A stretch of 27,977 nt of DNA from JBHEMK01 sp046262635 (lineage in GTDB: Bacteria > Actinomycetota > Thermoleophilia > Gaiellales > Gaiellaceae): contig JBHEMK010000124.1 in NCBI GenBank assembly GCA_046262635.1, positions 1-27,977 on the forward strand. Direction: 5' to 3'. Shown here in pieces: positions 1 through 7,301 of this stretch; the stretch's first letter is position 1, and each line of letters starts with the position of its first letter. Both the position numbers and the translations under genes were made by a program. The notes under the pieces are model-generated. The model was not told where the DNA came from. It searched no databases and saw nothing but the letters and a program-made list of their open reading frames with translations.

Positions 1-878
1 CCAGGTGTAGCCCCTTCTCGTTCTTCGCCCGCGTGTTGGGGCGCGGGAGCAGACGTGCGAGCGCCATTGTCGCTCGTCATTCTGGTCATCGTAGCCGAGT
101 CCTCCTCTGGTCTCGCTGCCCGGATGCAGAAGCGAAATGGCTGACTTGATCCTCGTCTGCACGGTGATCTTCCCCTGCTCCTGCCCGGGATCGTGGCGCT
201 GCCCAACCTTCAGCGTGAGCGGCACACGTCCCGCAGCGATCCGCAGTGGGTCGTGACGCCTCGACGCTGGGGCGCGCGACGTCCGTGCTCAACGCCGGGT
301 CCTCGCCGACCTGCTCGTGCGCAAGCGCGTTTCGTCGCCGGCGTCGTCAGCTTCACCGCCTGCCTCGGCTACCCTGCCGATCCGGGCGGGGTTCCGTTGC
401 TGCCGACCGTTCTGCTCTCCTTCGTCGGCGCGTCGAATGCCGACAGGCTCTCGGCAGGTGCCGGTGAGGCTGCTGCTCGGCGACGGGGTCGGCCCGATGA
501 TCCTCGGTCTCGCGCTCGCGTCGAGCGCGGTCGTCCTCGTCCAGCCGGGCCTGGGGGCGGGACAACTCGAGGTGGGGATCGCGACGGAGATCCCCGCGCC
601 GGGGCACGCCTCCAGCACCCCATCGCTTCGTTGCTGCACGGTGCGCTGCGGGCAGTTAGTGCGGGCTGTCGCAGCCGGTTGGGCTGCGCCGAGATTGCCG
701 TCCGACGCCGCTCGTCGGCGGGCTGACCGGATCCTGCTCGTCGCCGCGGAAGTCCCGTTCGCTGGCGCACCGCCGCGCTTCGCGCGTGTGCGCCGCCAGG
801 ACTTCGTCCGGCTGATCGTTTCCTGTCTGGGAGTGGAGGTCTGCGGGACGGGCCGAACAAAGACGCGCCCGCGAAGGA
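1..878. other. No recognisable intact gene
   Basis: I found no frame here that reads as a known protein from a plausible start to a stop. Several short plus-strand stretches in different frames are hydrophobic (for example around 320-450 and 465-600), and codons from about 139 in one plus frame have G/C-rich third positions until a stop near 255. This would fit a gene broken by several indels like its neighbour at 879-1786, but I cannot name a family. The minus strand also reads open in pieces. It is either decayed DNA or a poorly resolved contig end. Confidence 0.4.
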
Positions 879-1786
879 CTAGGCACGTGGGCGGGCGAGG
901 CGTGTCAGACCGACGCGGGTGTGGAAATGCGAGCCGATCTGCCAGCCGGTCATCAGCAGTACGACGGCGGCGCCGGTCAGGATCACCATCGCCTGGACGG
1001 CGACGGAGAACGCGATCGCCTCGGTGGCTGCACGCCGCTTGCGATCAGAAGCGCCGCGCCTGCGCCGGCCTGCGTCGCTGCCCCGCAGGGGCGATCGGCA
1101 GCGCGGCCGAGGCCGCGGTGACGTAGAGAGCGCGAGCGGGAAGGACGACCCGAGCGCCAGCGCGTTCAGCAGGAGGAAGACGGCGGTGCCCCGGAGACCC
1201 CAGGAGACCTAGACGAGTACCCAGGCGGCCAGGCCTCCTTCGTGCAGTGCGTGTGCTCCTTCATCCAGCCGACGACCTTGAAACGCGAGATCCGCCGCCA
1301 GCAGTCGATCTGCAGCAGGAAGGCGACGATGAGGGCGGCGCCAACTCCCGCCCGGGGCCGCCGCCAGGAAGCCGGCCCGGACCGCCATCGAGCCGGCGTC
1401 CGCCGCGGCGATCGACGCGAGTGGCGCGAGGGCGGGGTTGTCGAGCATGCCGGGACGATCAGGCTGAGACCGACGCGCCGAGCCCGGTCTTCGTCCCCGG
1501 ATAGCGCCTGACGACCGCCATGCGCAGCGCATCGTCAAGACGGCCTGGCAGCGCGATCCCGGCGACGCAGGCCGCGCCGCCGGCGCAGGCGAGCGCGCCG
1601 GGCGCTCGGCCGTTCGTGCACGGCGAAGAGCCGCTGCCAGCCCCAGGCCTTGAAGACGTAGCCGAACAGCAGGAGGACGGCCGCCACCCCGACGAGAACC
1701 GGATCCGCGTGGTGAGGGGCCAGCCGTCCTTGGCGATGTGTCGCGCGCCTATCGGCGTACGAGGTGGGAGACTGAACCCCAGTCAA
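879..1786 (-). pseudogene. Broken lysylphosphatidylglycerol synthase-type (UPF0104/YbhN-like) membrane protein
   Basis: Read on the minus strand, successive pieces of one hydrophobic protein appear in all three frames in the right order. An N-terminal membrane segment ending KAWGWQRLFAVHERPSA is followed by a frame change to AGIALPGRLDDALRMAVVRR. Then come GMLDNPALAPLAS, VAFLLQIDCWRRI, WGLRGTAVFLLLNALALGSS, AALPIAPAG, AATQAGAGAALLIASG and finally AIAFSVAVQAMVILTGAAVV, ending at a TAG at 879-881. There are about seven frame changes plus an in-frame TAG at 1209-1211. The LPIAPAG and TQAGAG sequences and the family's repeated membrane segments suggest a lysylphosphatidylglycerol-synthase TM-region (flippase-like) protein. 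Intact relatives are about 300 residues. Either a real pseudogene or a run of indel errors. The 5' end is uncertain and may extend to about 1830. Confidence 0.65.
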
Positions 1787-1851
1787 GGCCGTCCTCGCCG
1801 TCTGCCACGGGCGTACGCGAACCCCATCCGGGGCGCTCGGTGCAGAGCGAG

Positions 1852-2784
1852 TTAACCCTCGGGCTCGCCGTCCATGTACTCGAGATGCTCGAGCCGGGCG
1901 ATCAGGCCGACCCCGCGGAAGGCGACCTTGTTCGAGCGGGGGTAGAAGCAGACATCTGCCGCGCTCCGTGTGCCGTAGACGAGGTAGGTCAGCCCCCCGG
2001 CCCCGGCTCGAAGCATGTGCGCCATGCCGCCGCCCGGTGGATGAGCGAGAACGTGACCGGCGCGAACCGGGTGCTCCTCCCGCACCTGCCCCGTCGAGGC
2101 CCGCGACGGTGTCGGCCAGAGCTCGAGCACACCCTCACCCTCCAGGATGACGAAGGTCTCCTCCTCGACCGTGTGCAGGTGCGGCGGAGCGCCCTCGGCG
2201 TCCGGCGGAAGCGCCACGTGGTTCAGCCCGGTGCGCCTCGCCCCTGCCGCGGCGCCGAGGCGGTGGCTGACGCCGCCGAACTCCGAGGGAGCATCGCTGA
2301 CGTGGACAACGTTGGCCGGCCGCTCGCGGGGCTCCGGCAGCTCGGGCATGCCGAGCGCAGCCTCGTCCTGCCAGGGGTGGTTCTCCGCGACGCGCACGGG
2401 CCAGAGCCCGACCCAGAGGTTGCCGGAGCGCGGCAGGTACCCGCCTTCCGCCCAGAGCCGCGGACCGAAGACGAGCACGTCGAGGCCCTCGTCGCCTCCG
2501 ACGAGCGTGTGCACCTCCGCTCCGGCGTGCACGACGCAGTCGCCGGGCCGCACCCGGCACGTCTCCCCGTCCTGCAGCAGGAGGCCGGACCCGCCGAGCA
2601 CGAAGAAGGTCTCTTCCTCGCGGGCGTGGACGTGCGGCGGCGTCGAGAGCCTCTGCGGCGCCACTCGGATGCGGCGCACACCGACGTCCGCCGACCCCGC
2701 TGCAGCGCCGAGGTCGTGCCAGACGGCATCCATCGGACCCTCCGCGCGTCGCCGACCCGCCACATCGTCCCAGTGGACGATCAC
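1852..2784 (-). CDS. Bicupin (two-domain cupin) protein
   Basis: 310 residues, two cupin barrels in tandem. The first carries H51-x-H53-x4-E58-x6-G65 (PPHVHAREEETFFVLGGSG) with the second half-motif PGD at 80-82 and a histidine at 92. The second carries H202-x-H204-x4-E209-x6-G216 (PPHLHTVEEETFVILEGEG). Both therefore keep a complete set of metal-binding ligands. Such bicupins may be dioxygenases, isomerases or sugar/oxalate-type enzymes; nothing here decides the substrate. It has no signal peptide, so it should be cytosolic. The start is a GTG directly preceded by a purine-rich GGAAGGGGAGGA stretch that could act as ribosome binding site, though its spacing is short. An ATG at codon 18 is the alternative. 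It lies downstream of and in the same direction as the small gene at 3011-3226, with about 225 bases between. Confidence 0.85.
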   Translation of the reverse strand: MIVHWDDVAGRRRAEGPMDAVWHDLGAAAGSADVGVRRIRVAPQRLSTPPHVHAREEETFFVLGGSGLLLQDGETCRVRPGDCVVHAGAEVHTLVGGDEGLDVLVFGPRLWAEGGYLPRSGNLWVGLWPVRVAENHPWQDEAALGMPELPEPRERPANVVHVSDAPSEFGGVSHRLGAAAGARRTGLNHVALPPDAEGAPPHLHTVEEETFVILEGEGVLELWPTPSRASTGQVREEHPVRAGHVLAHPPGGGMAHMLRAGAGGLTYLVYGTRSAADVCFYPRSNKVAFRGVGLIARLEHLEYMDGEPEG

Positions 2785-3010
2785 TCCTCCCCTTCCCTGT
2801 CGCCGAGCCGCTCGATCCGTCCGACAAGGCCGATGCCGCGACGATCAACCGTGTCGGAAGGGCGGCCGACGGGCTCGGAGCCGGCGGCTCTCCCGCGATC
2901 GCGGCGCCGACGCGCGGCCGTCCCATCGACGCGGGCGTCACCCTCGAGGCCGCCCAGGTTGACGGCGGGGACGGACTGCTCCGGCTCCGCATCGTTCCGG
3001 TGGATCGGCC
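2785..3010. other. Intergenic stretch, no gene recognised
   Basis: 226 bases between the bicupin start and the small helical protein. One plus-strand frame is open throughout and reads like protein, but it has no convincing start, runs on into the antisense of the next gene and matches no family I know. I treat it as non-coding. Confidence 0.4.
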
Positions 3011-3226
3011 TCACAGTCCGACTCTAACCCCGGGCGATCCCTCCAGCGCCGTCCGGCACCGCGCCGCCGCCGCCGCGGCGCGCTCGTCGCCCTCGCGCCG
3101 CGACCACGCCTCCGCCTCACGCACGAGCATGTGCAGCTCGTCCAGCAGCGCGGCGGGGTCCGCCCCGGTGCGCTCGAGCTCGTCAATTCGCTCCAGCCGT
3201 TGAAGCACAGCGCGCGCCTCCTCCAT
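3011..3226 (-). CDS. Small helical protein of unknown function
   Basis: 71 residues, charged and rich in Leu, Glu, Arg and Ala: MEEARAVLQRLERIDELER at the N-terminus, then LLDELHMLVREAEAWSRREG. It looks like two or three amphipathic helices, possibly a short coiled coil. No cysteine, signal peptide or membrane segment. The ATG start at 3226 is supported by TACGGT six bases upstream, the leaderless-promoter arrangement seen repeatedly in this window. It sits between msrB and the bicupin, all on the minus strand, but has its own putative promoter. I do not recognise a named family. The regular helix pattern and the fitted promoter argue that it is a real gene. Confidence 0.6.
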   Translation of the reverse strand: MEEARAVLQRLERIDELERTGADPAALLDELHMLVREAEAWSRREGDERAAAAAARCRTALEGSPGVRVGL

Positions 3227-3232
3227 GACGCG

Positions 3233-3238
3233 ACCGTA
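3233..3238 (-). promoter_or_regulatory. Leaderless -10 element, small helical protein gene
   Basis: Minus-strand TACGGT followed by exactly six bases and the ATG at 3226. No Shine-Dalgarno can fit, so transcription probably starts at or next to the start codon. Confidence 0.5.
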
Positions 3239-3275
3239 GCGTCGATGCCGCGACGGGACGGCGTCGACTTCGCGC

Positions 3276-3668
3276 CTATTTCTCGTCGAGCTCGAGCGCG
3301 GCGGAGTTGATGCAGTACCGCAGCCCGGTCGGGCCCGGACCGTCCGGGAAGACGTGACCGAGATGCCCGCCGCAGGAGGCGCACATCACCTCGGTGCGCA
3401 CCATCCCGTACGTCGTGTCCGTCTCCTCCTCGACCGCCCCGGCGCTCGCGGGCGCCGTGAACGCGGGCCAGCCGCAGCCGGAGTCGTACTTCTGATCGGA
3501 GACGAAGAGCTCGGCCCCGCAGCCGGCGCAGCGGTAGGTGCCGTCATCAAAGACGTGATCATACGCGCCTGTGAAGGGCGCTTCCGTGCCCTTCTGCCGA
3601 AGAACCGTGTACTGCTCCGGCTTCAACTCGGAGCGCCACTCGGCGTCACTCTTTCGCACCTTGTCCAT
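3276..3668 (-). CDS. msrB: Peptide-methionine (R)-S-oxide reductase
   Basis: 130 residues, the usual length of a stand-alone cytosolic MsrB, which reduces methionine-R-sulfoxide in proteins using thioredoxin. The structural zinc is held by two CxxC pairs, C47/C50 (CAGC) and C96/C99 (CASCGGHLGHVFPDG). The catalytic cysteine is C119 in RYCINSAAL. C65 in SGCGWPAF sits where many MsrBs keep the resolving cysteine, so the disulfide-relay mechanism should be intact. No signal peptide. The ATG is supported by TAGTCT six bases upstream. It lies just downstream of the marR-type gene in the same direction, and its own -10 begins within a few bases of that gene's stop. A repair role in oxidative stress fits the MhqO, ferritin and glutaredoxin-like genes elsewhere in the window. 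Confidence 0.97.
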   Translation of the reverse strand: MDKVRKSDAEWRSELKPEQYTVLRQKGTEAPFTGAYDHVFDDGTYRCAGCGAELFVSDQKYDSGCGWPAFTAPASAGAVEEETDTTYGMVRTEVMCASCGGHLGHVFPDGPGPTGLRYCINSAALELDEK

Positions 3669-3674
3669 CTTTCG

Positions 3675-3680
3675 AGACTA
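3675..3680 (-). promoter_or_regulatory. Leaderless -10 element, msrB
   Basis: Minus-strand TAGTCT, six bases before the msrB ATG, in the 14-base gap after the marR-type stop codon (3683-3685). Confidence 0.5.
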
Positions 3681-3682
3681 CC

Positions 3683-4186
3683 TCAGGAAGCCAGGTCCTC
3701 GCGCACGCAGCGAGGGTCGTGATGCATCGCGAGCCGCGAGAGCAGCGTGTGGAGCGCGCCGCGGCTCTCGGCGTCGAGCGGCGCGAGGAACTCATCCTCG
3801 ATGCCCGTGACGATCGTGCGGAACTTGGCCAGCTGCCGCTTGCCGTCGGGTGTGAGGCTGACGACGTGCCGGCGCCGGTCGGCCGGGTCGCGGCGCCGCT
3901 CGATCAGGCCACGCTCCTCGAGTGCGTCGAGGAGGCCGACGAGCTGGCTGCGATCGAGCCGGAGCGCGTCCGCGATCGCGGCCTGCGTGTCCTGTGCTCC
4001 CTCGTCGAGCAGCGCGAGAACGCTGTGGTGGTAGGGGCTGAAGCCGGCGAGCTCGAACGCCTCCATCGCGCGGCTCTTGACGCCGTAGCCGAGCCGGGCG
4101 AGCAGAAAGGCCGGGCTGCGGAGCAGCTCGTCCGGGAGTCGGGGCGCGGGGAGGTCGAGAGCAGGAGCCGACTCGAGTGGGTCCAC
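3683..4186 (-). CDS. MarR-family transcriptional regulator
   Basis: 167 residues from the GTG at 4186. MarR proteins are dimeric winged-helix repressors that commonly respond to phenolics, antibiotics or oxidants. Residues about 20-48 form the N-terminal dimerisation helices. The winged helix-turn-helix is at about 50-115, with recognition-helix region LRLDRSQLVGLLDALEERG and wing RRRDPADRRRHVVSLT. A longer reading from a TTG at 4207 exists, but TACACT lies seven bases before the GTG, so I prefer the shorter form. It is divergent from the efflux pump at 4257 across a 70-base gap, the classic arrangement of a local repressor of a drug exporter. No cysteine is placed to suggest thiol sensing, so ligand binding is more likely than redox control. 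The target assignment is inference. Confidence 0.93.
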   Translation of the reverse strand: MDPLESAPALDLPAPRLPDELLRSPAFLLARLGYGVKSRAMEAFELAGFSPYHHSVLALLDEGAQDTQAAIADALRLDRSQLVGLLDALEERGLIERRRDPADRRRHVVSLTPDGKRQLAKFRTIVTGIEDEFLAPLDAESRGALHTLLSRLAMHHDPRCVREDLAS

Positions 4187-4193
4187 GGGAATA

Positions 4194-4199
4194 AGTGTA
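4194..4199 (-). promoter_or_regulatory. Leaderless -10 element, marR-type gene
   Basis: Minus-strand TACACT, seven bases before the GTG at 4186. This decides for the GTG over the upstream TTG at 4207, which lies on the far side of the element. Confidence 0.45.
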
Positions 4200-4256
4200 G
4201 CTCCCAAAATCGTTTGTTGTGTTTATCGTAGGAAATGACAACGAGTTGGGAGGCCA
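4200..4256. promoter_or_regulatory. Divergent marR/MFS control region
   Basis: A short, unusually A/T-rich stretch between the two divergent genes. It contains imperfect inverted sequence (TCGTTTGTTGT on the left against ATGACAACGA on the right, about 4210-4241), which could be a MarR operator. TATCGT at 4224-4229 is a possible -10 for the pump gene. That gene has a clear GGGAGG ribosome binding site just before its ATG, so unlike its neighbours it has a leader. Confidence 0.4.
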
Positions 4257-5747
4257 ATGAATACTTCGACCGCACCGAACGCCGACGCCCGCACCGACAG
4301 CCGGCGCTGGATCGCCCTGGCAGTGATCGTCGCCGCCCAGTTCATGGTCGTGCTCGACGTCGCAATCGTGAACGTCGCGCTGCCCTCGATCAAGACCGAC
4401 CTCCACTTCACCCAGGAGAGCCTGCAGTGGGTGATCACCGCCTACGCGATCGCCTTCGGCGGCGCCCTGCTGCTCGGCGGCCGCCTCGCCGACCTGCTCG
4501 GCCGCCGCCGCCTCTTCATGGCGGGCCTCGTCCTCTTCACGGCCAGCTCGCTGCTCGACGGGCTCGCGTGGTCGGAGGGTTCGCTGATCGCCTTTCGCGC
4601 GCTGCAGGGACTCGGTGCCGCGCTGCTCTCGCCCGCTGCCCTCTCGATCCTGACCACGACGTTCCGCGAGGGCCGCGAGCGCAACCTGGCGCTCGGGATC
4701 TGGGGTGCGGCCTCGGGCAGCGGCGGCGCCGCGGGCGTCCTGCTCGGCGGCGCCCTCACGAGCGCACTCAGCTGGTCGTGGATCTTCTTCATCAACGTGC
4801 CGGTCGGTGCACTCGTCCTCGGCGTGACGCCCTGGTTGCTGCGCGAGAGCCGTGCCCAGCTCGATCACCACCACTTCGACCTGCCCGGGGCGACCTCGAT
4901 CACCGCCGGGCTGATGCTGCTCGTCTACGCGATGACGCGGGCGAGCCAGCATGGCTGGGCGACAACGGAGACGATCGGCCTGCTGGGCGCTTCGGCGGCG
5001 CTCGTCGTCGGGTTCGTCGTGATCGAGCTCCGCTCGAAGGCGCCGCTGCTCCCCATGCGCATCTTCCGGCTGCGCACGCTCTCCGGCTCGAACATCGCCG
5101 GAGTGCTGCTCGCCGGAGCAGTGTTCTCGCAGTTCTTCCTCCTGACCCTCTACATGCAGCAGGTGCTCCACTACTCGGCAATCAAGACCGGGGTCGCCTA
5201 CATCGCGTTGACGCTCGCCATTATCCTCTTCTCCACCGTCTCGCAGGCGCTCGCGATGCGCATCGGCGTGCGGCGCGTTCTCCCGTTGGGGATGCTGGTG
5301 GCAGCCGGCGCTCTCGTCCTCTACGCGCGGCTTCCCGTGCACGGCCACTACTTCTGGGATCTCTTCCCGGCCTTCGTGCTCAGCGGCATCGGCCTCGCAC
5401 TCGCCTTCGTGCCGATGACGATCGGCGCCCTCGCCGGGGTGCAGGAGTCCGACGCGGGGATCGCCTCCGGACTGATCAACACGAGCCAGCAAGTCGGCGG
5501 AGCGATCGGGGTCGCCGCGGCGACAACGATCGCCACGACCTTCACCGGCCGCTACGTCTCAGCCCACGCCGGGGCGAGCTCGCTCGGCGGGGCCGCCCTG
5601 ACCCACGGCTTCGCGATCGCCTTCTACGTGCTCGCCGCCCTGGCCGCCTTCGGGGCAGTCATGGCCGTCGTCCTGATCGAGTCGAAACCGGCCGCCCCCG
5701 AGGCGGAGGTCGCCGGCGGCGACGTCGCCCTGGAGGCCGCGGCGTAG
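4257..5747 (+). CDS. MFS multidrug efflux transporter, DHA2 (EmrB/QacA) family
   Basis: 496 residues with about 14 predicted membrane segments, typical of the DHA2 drug:proton antiporters. Family motifs are visible: LDVAIVNVALPSI at 33-45 in the first segment, the cytoplasmic-loop motif GGRLADLLGRRR at 74-85, the antiporter region WGAASGSGGAAGVLLGG at about 149-165, and SWSWIFFINVPVGAL near 172-186. The usual proline of the antiporter motif is replaced here. It should export hydrophobic or cationic compounds across the cytoplasmic membrane. The ATG is preceded by GGGAGG at good spacing. The divergent MarR-type gene is the probable repressor. The alanine- and glutamate-rich tail after the last membrane segment is unremarkable. 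The substrate cannot be told from sequence. Confidence 0.96.
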   Translation: MNTSTAPNADARTDSRRWIALAVIVAAQFMVVLDVAIVNVALPSIKTDLHFTQESLQWVITAYAIAFGGALLLGGRLADLLGRRRLFMAGLVLFTASSLLDGLAWSEGSLIAFRALQGLGAALLSPAALSILTTTFREGRERNLALGIWGAASGSGGAAGVLLGGALTSALSWSWIFFINVPVGALVLGVTPWLLRESRAQLDHHHFDLPGATSITAGLMLLVYAMTRASQHGWATTETIGLLGASAALVVGFVVIELRSKAPLLPMRIFRLRTLSGSNIAGVLLAGAVFSQFFLLTLYMQQVLHYSAIKTGVAYIALTLAIILFSTVSQALAMRIGVRRVLPLGMLVAAGALVLYARLPVHGHYFWDLFPAFVLSGIGLALAFVPMTIGALAGVQESDAGIASGLINTSQQVGGAIGVAAATTIATTFTGRYVSAHAGASSLGGAALTHGFAIAFYVLAALAAFGAVMAVVLIESKPAAPEAEVAGGDVALEAAA

Positions 5748-5758
5748 CGGCGCCCGCG

Positions 5759-6061
5759 ATGGCCGGAACAGCAGCGTCGGCTCGATGGCCGCCCCCCCGG
5801 GTGGACCTCGCGTGGGCCGGGTTCGACATCGTGCTGGCGCTGCTGCTGCTCGGCATCGCCGGCGCCGCCTGGCGGCGCTCACCGTAGCTCGAGGGGGCTG
5901 CGACCGCCGCGGGCACGTTGCTGCTCGTCGATGCCTGGTTCGACATCCTGACCTCGCCGACGGGGATCCAGCGCCGGCTCGCGATCGGCGAGGCGGCGCT
6001 CCTCGAGGTGCCGCTTGCCCTCCTCTGCCTGCTGCTCGCCCGCGATGCCGAGCGATTCCTA
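5759..6061 (+). pseudogene. Small membrane protein interrupted by TAG
   Basis: From the ATG at 5759 the frame reads 42 residues with one membrane segment (VDLAWAGFDIVLALLLLGIA) and stops at TAG 5885-5887. The same frame then continues as clearly protein-like sequence: LEGAATAAGTLLLVDAWFDI, SPTGIQRRLAIGEAALLEVP, LALLCLLLARDAERFL. That gives two further membrane segments in unbroken register, so one nonsense change (for example TGG to TAG) has split a protein of roughly 100 residues with three membrane segments. The true 3' end is unclear because the frame runs on antisense to the next gene; I stop at the CTAG where that gene ends. It follows the MFS gene by 11 bases and may once have been co-transcribed with it. 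Confidence 0.6.
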
Positions 6062-7291
6062 GCCGGCCTTCGCCCGGATCGTCGCAGCCCGGGCCGGACG
6101 CGCGCGCAGGCCCAGGAGCGTCTCGTCGAGCACGGCGACGAGGGCGATCCGGTCACCCTGCAGCAGCAGCTCGACGAGCACGCGACGGACGATGTCGCCG
6201 GCCGAGGCGGCCGCGAGGTCGCGGAGCCGCGCGAGCAGGTCGGTCCGCTCACGGCCGTTCTCCCCCAGGAGCGCAGCCGCGCGCACCGACGCGGCCCAGA
6301 GACCGTCGCCGCCGCCGAGCGCGGCGCAGAGCGACGCCCGCAGCTGCTCCGAGCGAAAAGGCTCGCCCTGGAAGAGCGAGAGCTCCCAGCGGTCGAGCGC
6401 CTCGGCGAGCTCGTGGTCCTCCTCCACCTGCCCGAGGAGCGGTAGCAGCTCTGCGGCCACGGCGCCTCGGAACGAATCGAGCCGCGCCGGCTCGCCCCAC
6501 GGCTGGGTCGCGGCGATCGGCAGGACCGGCCGGATGCCGTACGGCCGCCAGTCAAGCCGCTCGAACAGCACGGGCCCGGCGGCCACCGGGCCGGCGGTGG
6601 CGAGGCGGAGGGCCGTGACAGCGTCGGCGAGTTCGGCCGGCGCGTTCGGAGCCTCTGCGGCGCGGCGCTCGAGCGGGCGCTCGAGCTCCAGCACGCAGAG
6701 GCGGTCGACCTCCACGCCGAAGCGGGCCGGCAGAAGGCCGGAGGCCTCGGGCCAGTGCGCCGACAGCTCACCCGTGGCGGCGGCGCGGACGCGAATGCCG
6801 GCTCCCAGGTCGACCTGGGAGCCGACGGAGATGCCGATCAGCGGCGCGACGGCGCCGTACGCATGGCCCTCGCCGAAGAGCGAGCGCTCGAGCTCGAGAT
6901 AGGCGCGGTCGAACGCCGTGTCGTCCCAGTCGAAGCCGCCGCAGCCCTCGGCGGTGCGGACGAGCAGCGGAACGAGCACGCTCCGGTAGAGCGCGGCGTC
7001 CTCGTCCGGCTTCGGCCCGGCATGAGCGGCGGCGAAGATCGCCGAAGCCGGCTCGCGGCGAAGATCCTCGAGCGCCATGCGCGCGTCCTCGCGGCCCCGC
7101 AGCCGCTCGACCCGCGCCTCGACGAAGCCGCGGACAAGCGGACGGTACTCGTAGAGGGTGGGCCGGCCGTAGGAGCCGTGCTCCTCGAAGGCAAACGGGA
7201 GGTCGGCGCCCGTGTCCAGATCCAGGCCGAAGACCGCAAAGGCGCCGAGGCAGAAGCGGCGGAGCGACTCGTAGAGCTGCGGAGCCTTCAT
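6059..7291 (-). CDS. Unknown protein, 410 residues, downstream of nei
   Basis: Start ATG at 7291 (MKAPQLYESLRRFCLGAFAV) is backed by AGGAGGGGG three bases upstream. The frame is open further upstream only as antisense-like, arginine-rich sequence. It is cytosolic by appearance: no signal peptide or membrane segment. The N-terminal part (1-130) is helical and acidic. The middle (about 140-260) reads like a beta-rich or mixed domain, with GAVAPLIGISVGSQVDLG and FGVEVDRLCVLELERPLE. The C-terminal 120 residues are helical (LAEALDRWELSLFQGEPFRS onward) with repeated leucine-rich helices. I do not recognise a family. A faint resemblance of the C-terminus to HEPN-like helical bundles is only an impression. 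It follows the DNA glycosylase by 10 bases and is surely in its operon, so a link to DNA repair is possible but unproven. Confidence 0.75.
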   Translation of the reverse strand: MKAPQLYESLRRFCLGAFAVFGLDLDTGADLPFAFEEHGSYGRPTLYEYRPLVRGFVEARVERLRGREDARMALEDLRREPASAIFAAAHAGPKPDEDAALYRSVLVPLLVRTAEGCGGFDWDDTAFDRAYLELERSLFGEGHAYGAVAPLIGISVGSQVDLGAGIRVRAAATGELSAHWPEASGLLPARFGVEVDRLCVLELERPLERRAAEAPNAPAELADAVTALRLATAGPVAAGPVLFERLDWRPYGIRPVLPIAATQPWGEPARLDSFRGAVAAELLPLLGQVEEDHELAEALDRWELSLFQGEPFRSEQLRASLCAALGGGDGLWAASVRAAALLGENGRERTDLLARLRDLAAASAGDIVRRVLVELLLQGDRIALVAVLDETLLGLRARPARAATIRAKAG

Positions 7292-7301
7292 CGACCCCCT
7301 C

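Noticed and set aside
2147..3203. Plus-strand open frames across the bicupin and small gene, including protein-like sequence at 2820-3040
   Set aside because: No start codon in a sensible place, no family resemblance, and the frame merges with clear antisense sequence on both sides.
3792..5492. Very long open frame antisense to the MFS gene (about 560 codons)
   Set aside because: It is rich in Glu, Arg, Asp and His with no motif, lies exactly opposite a clear transporter gene, and is explained by strong G/C bias at third positions.
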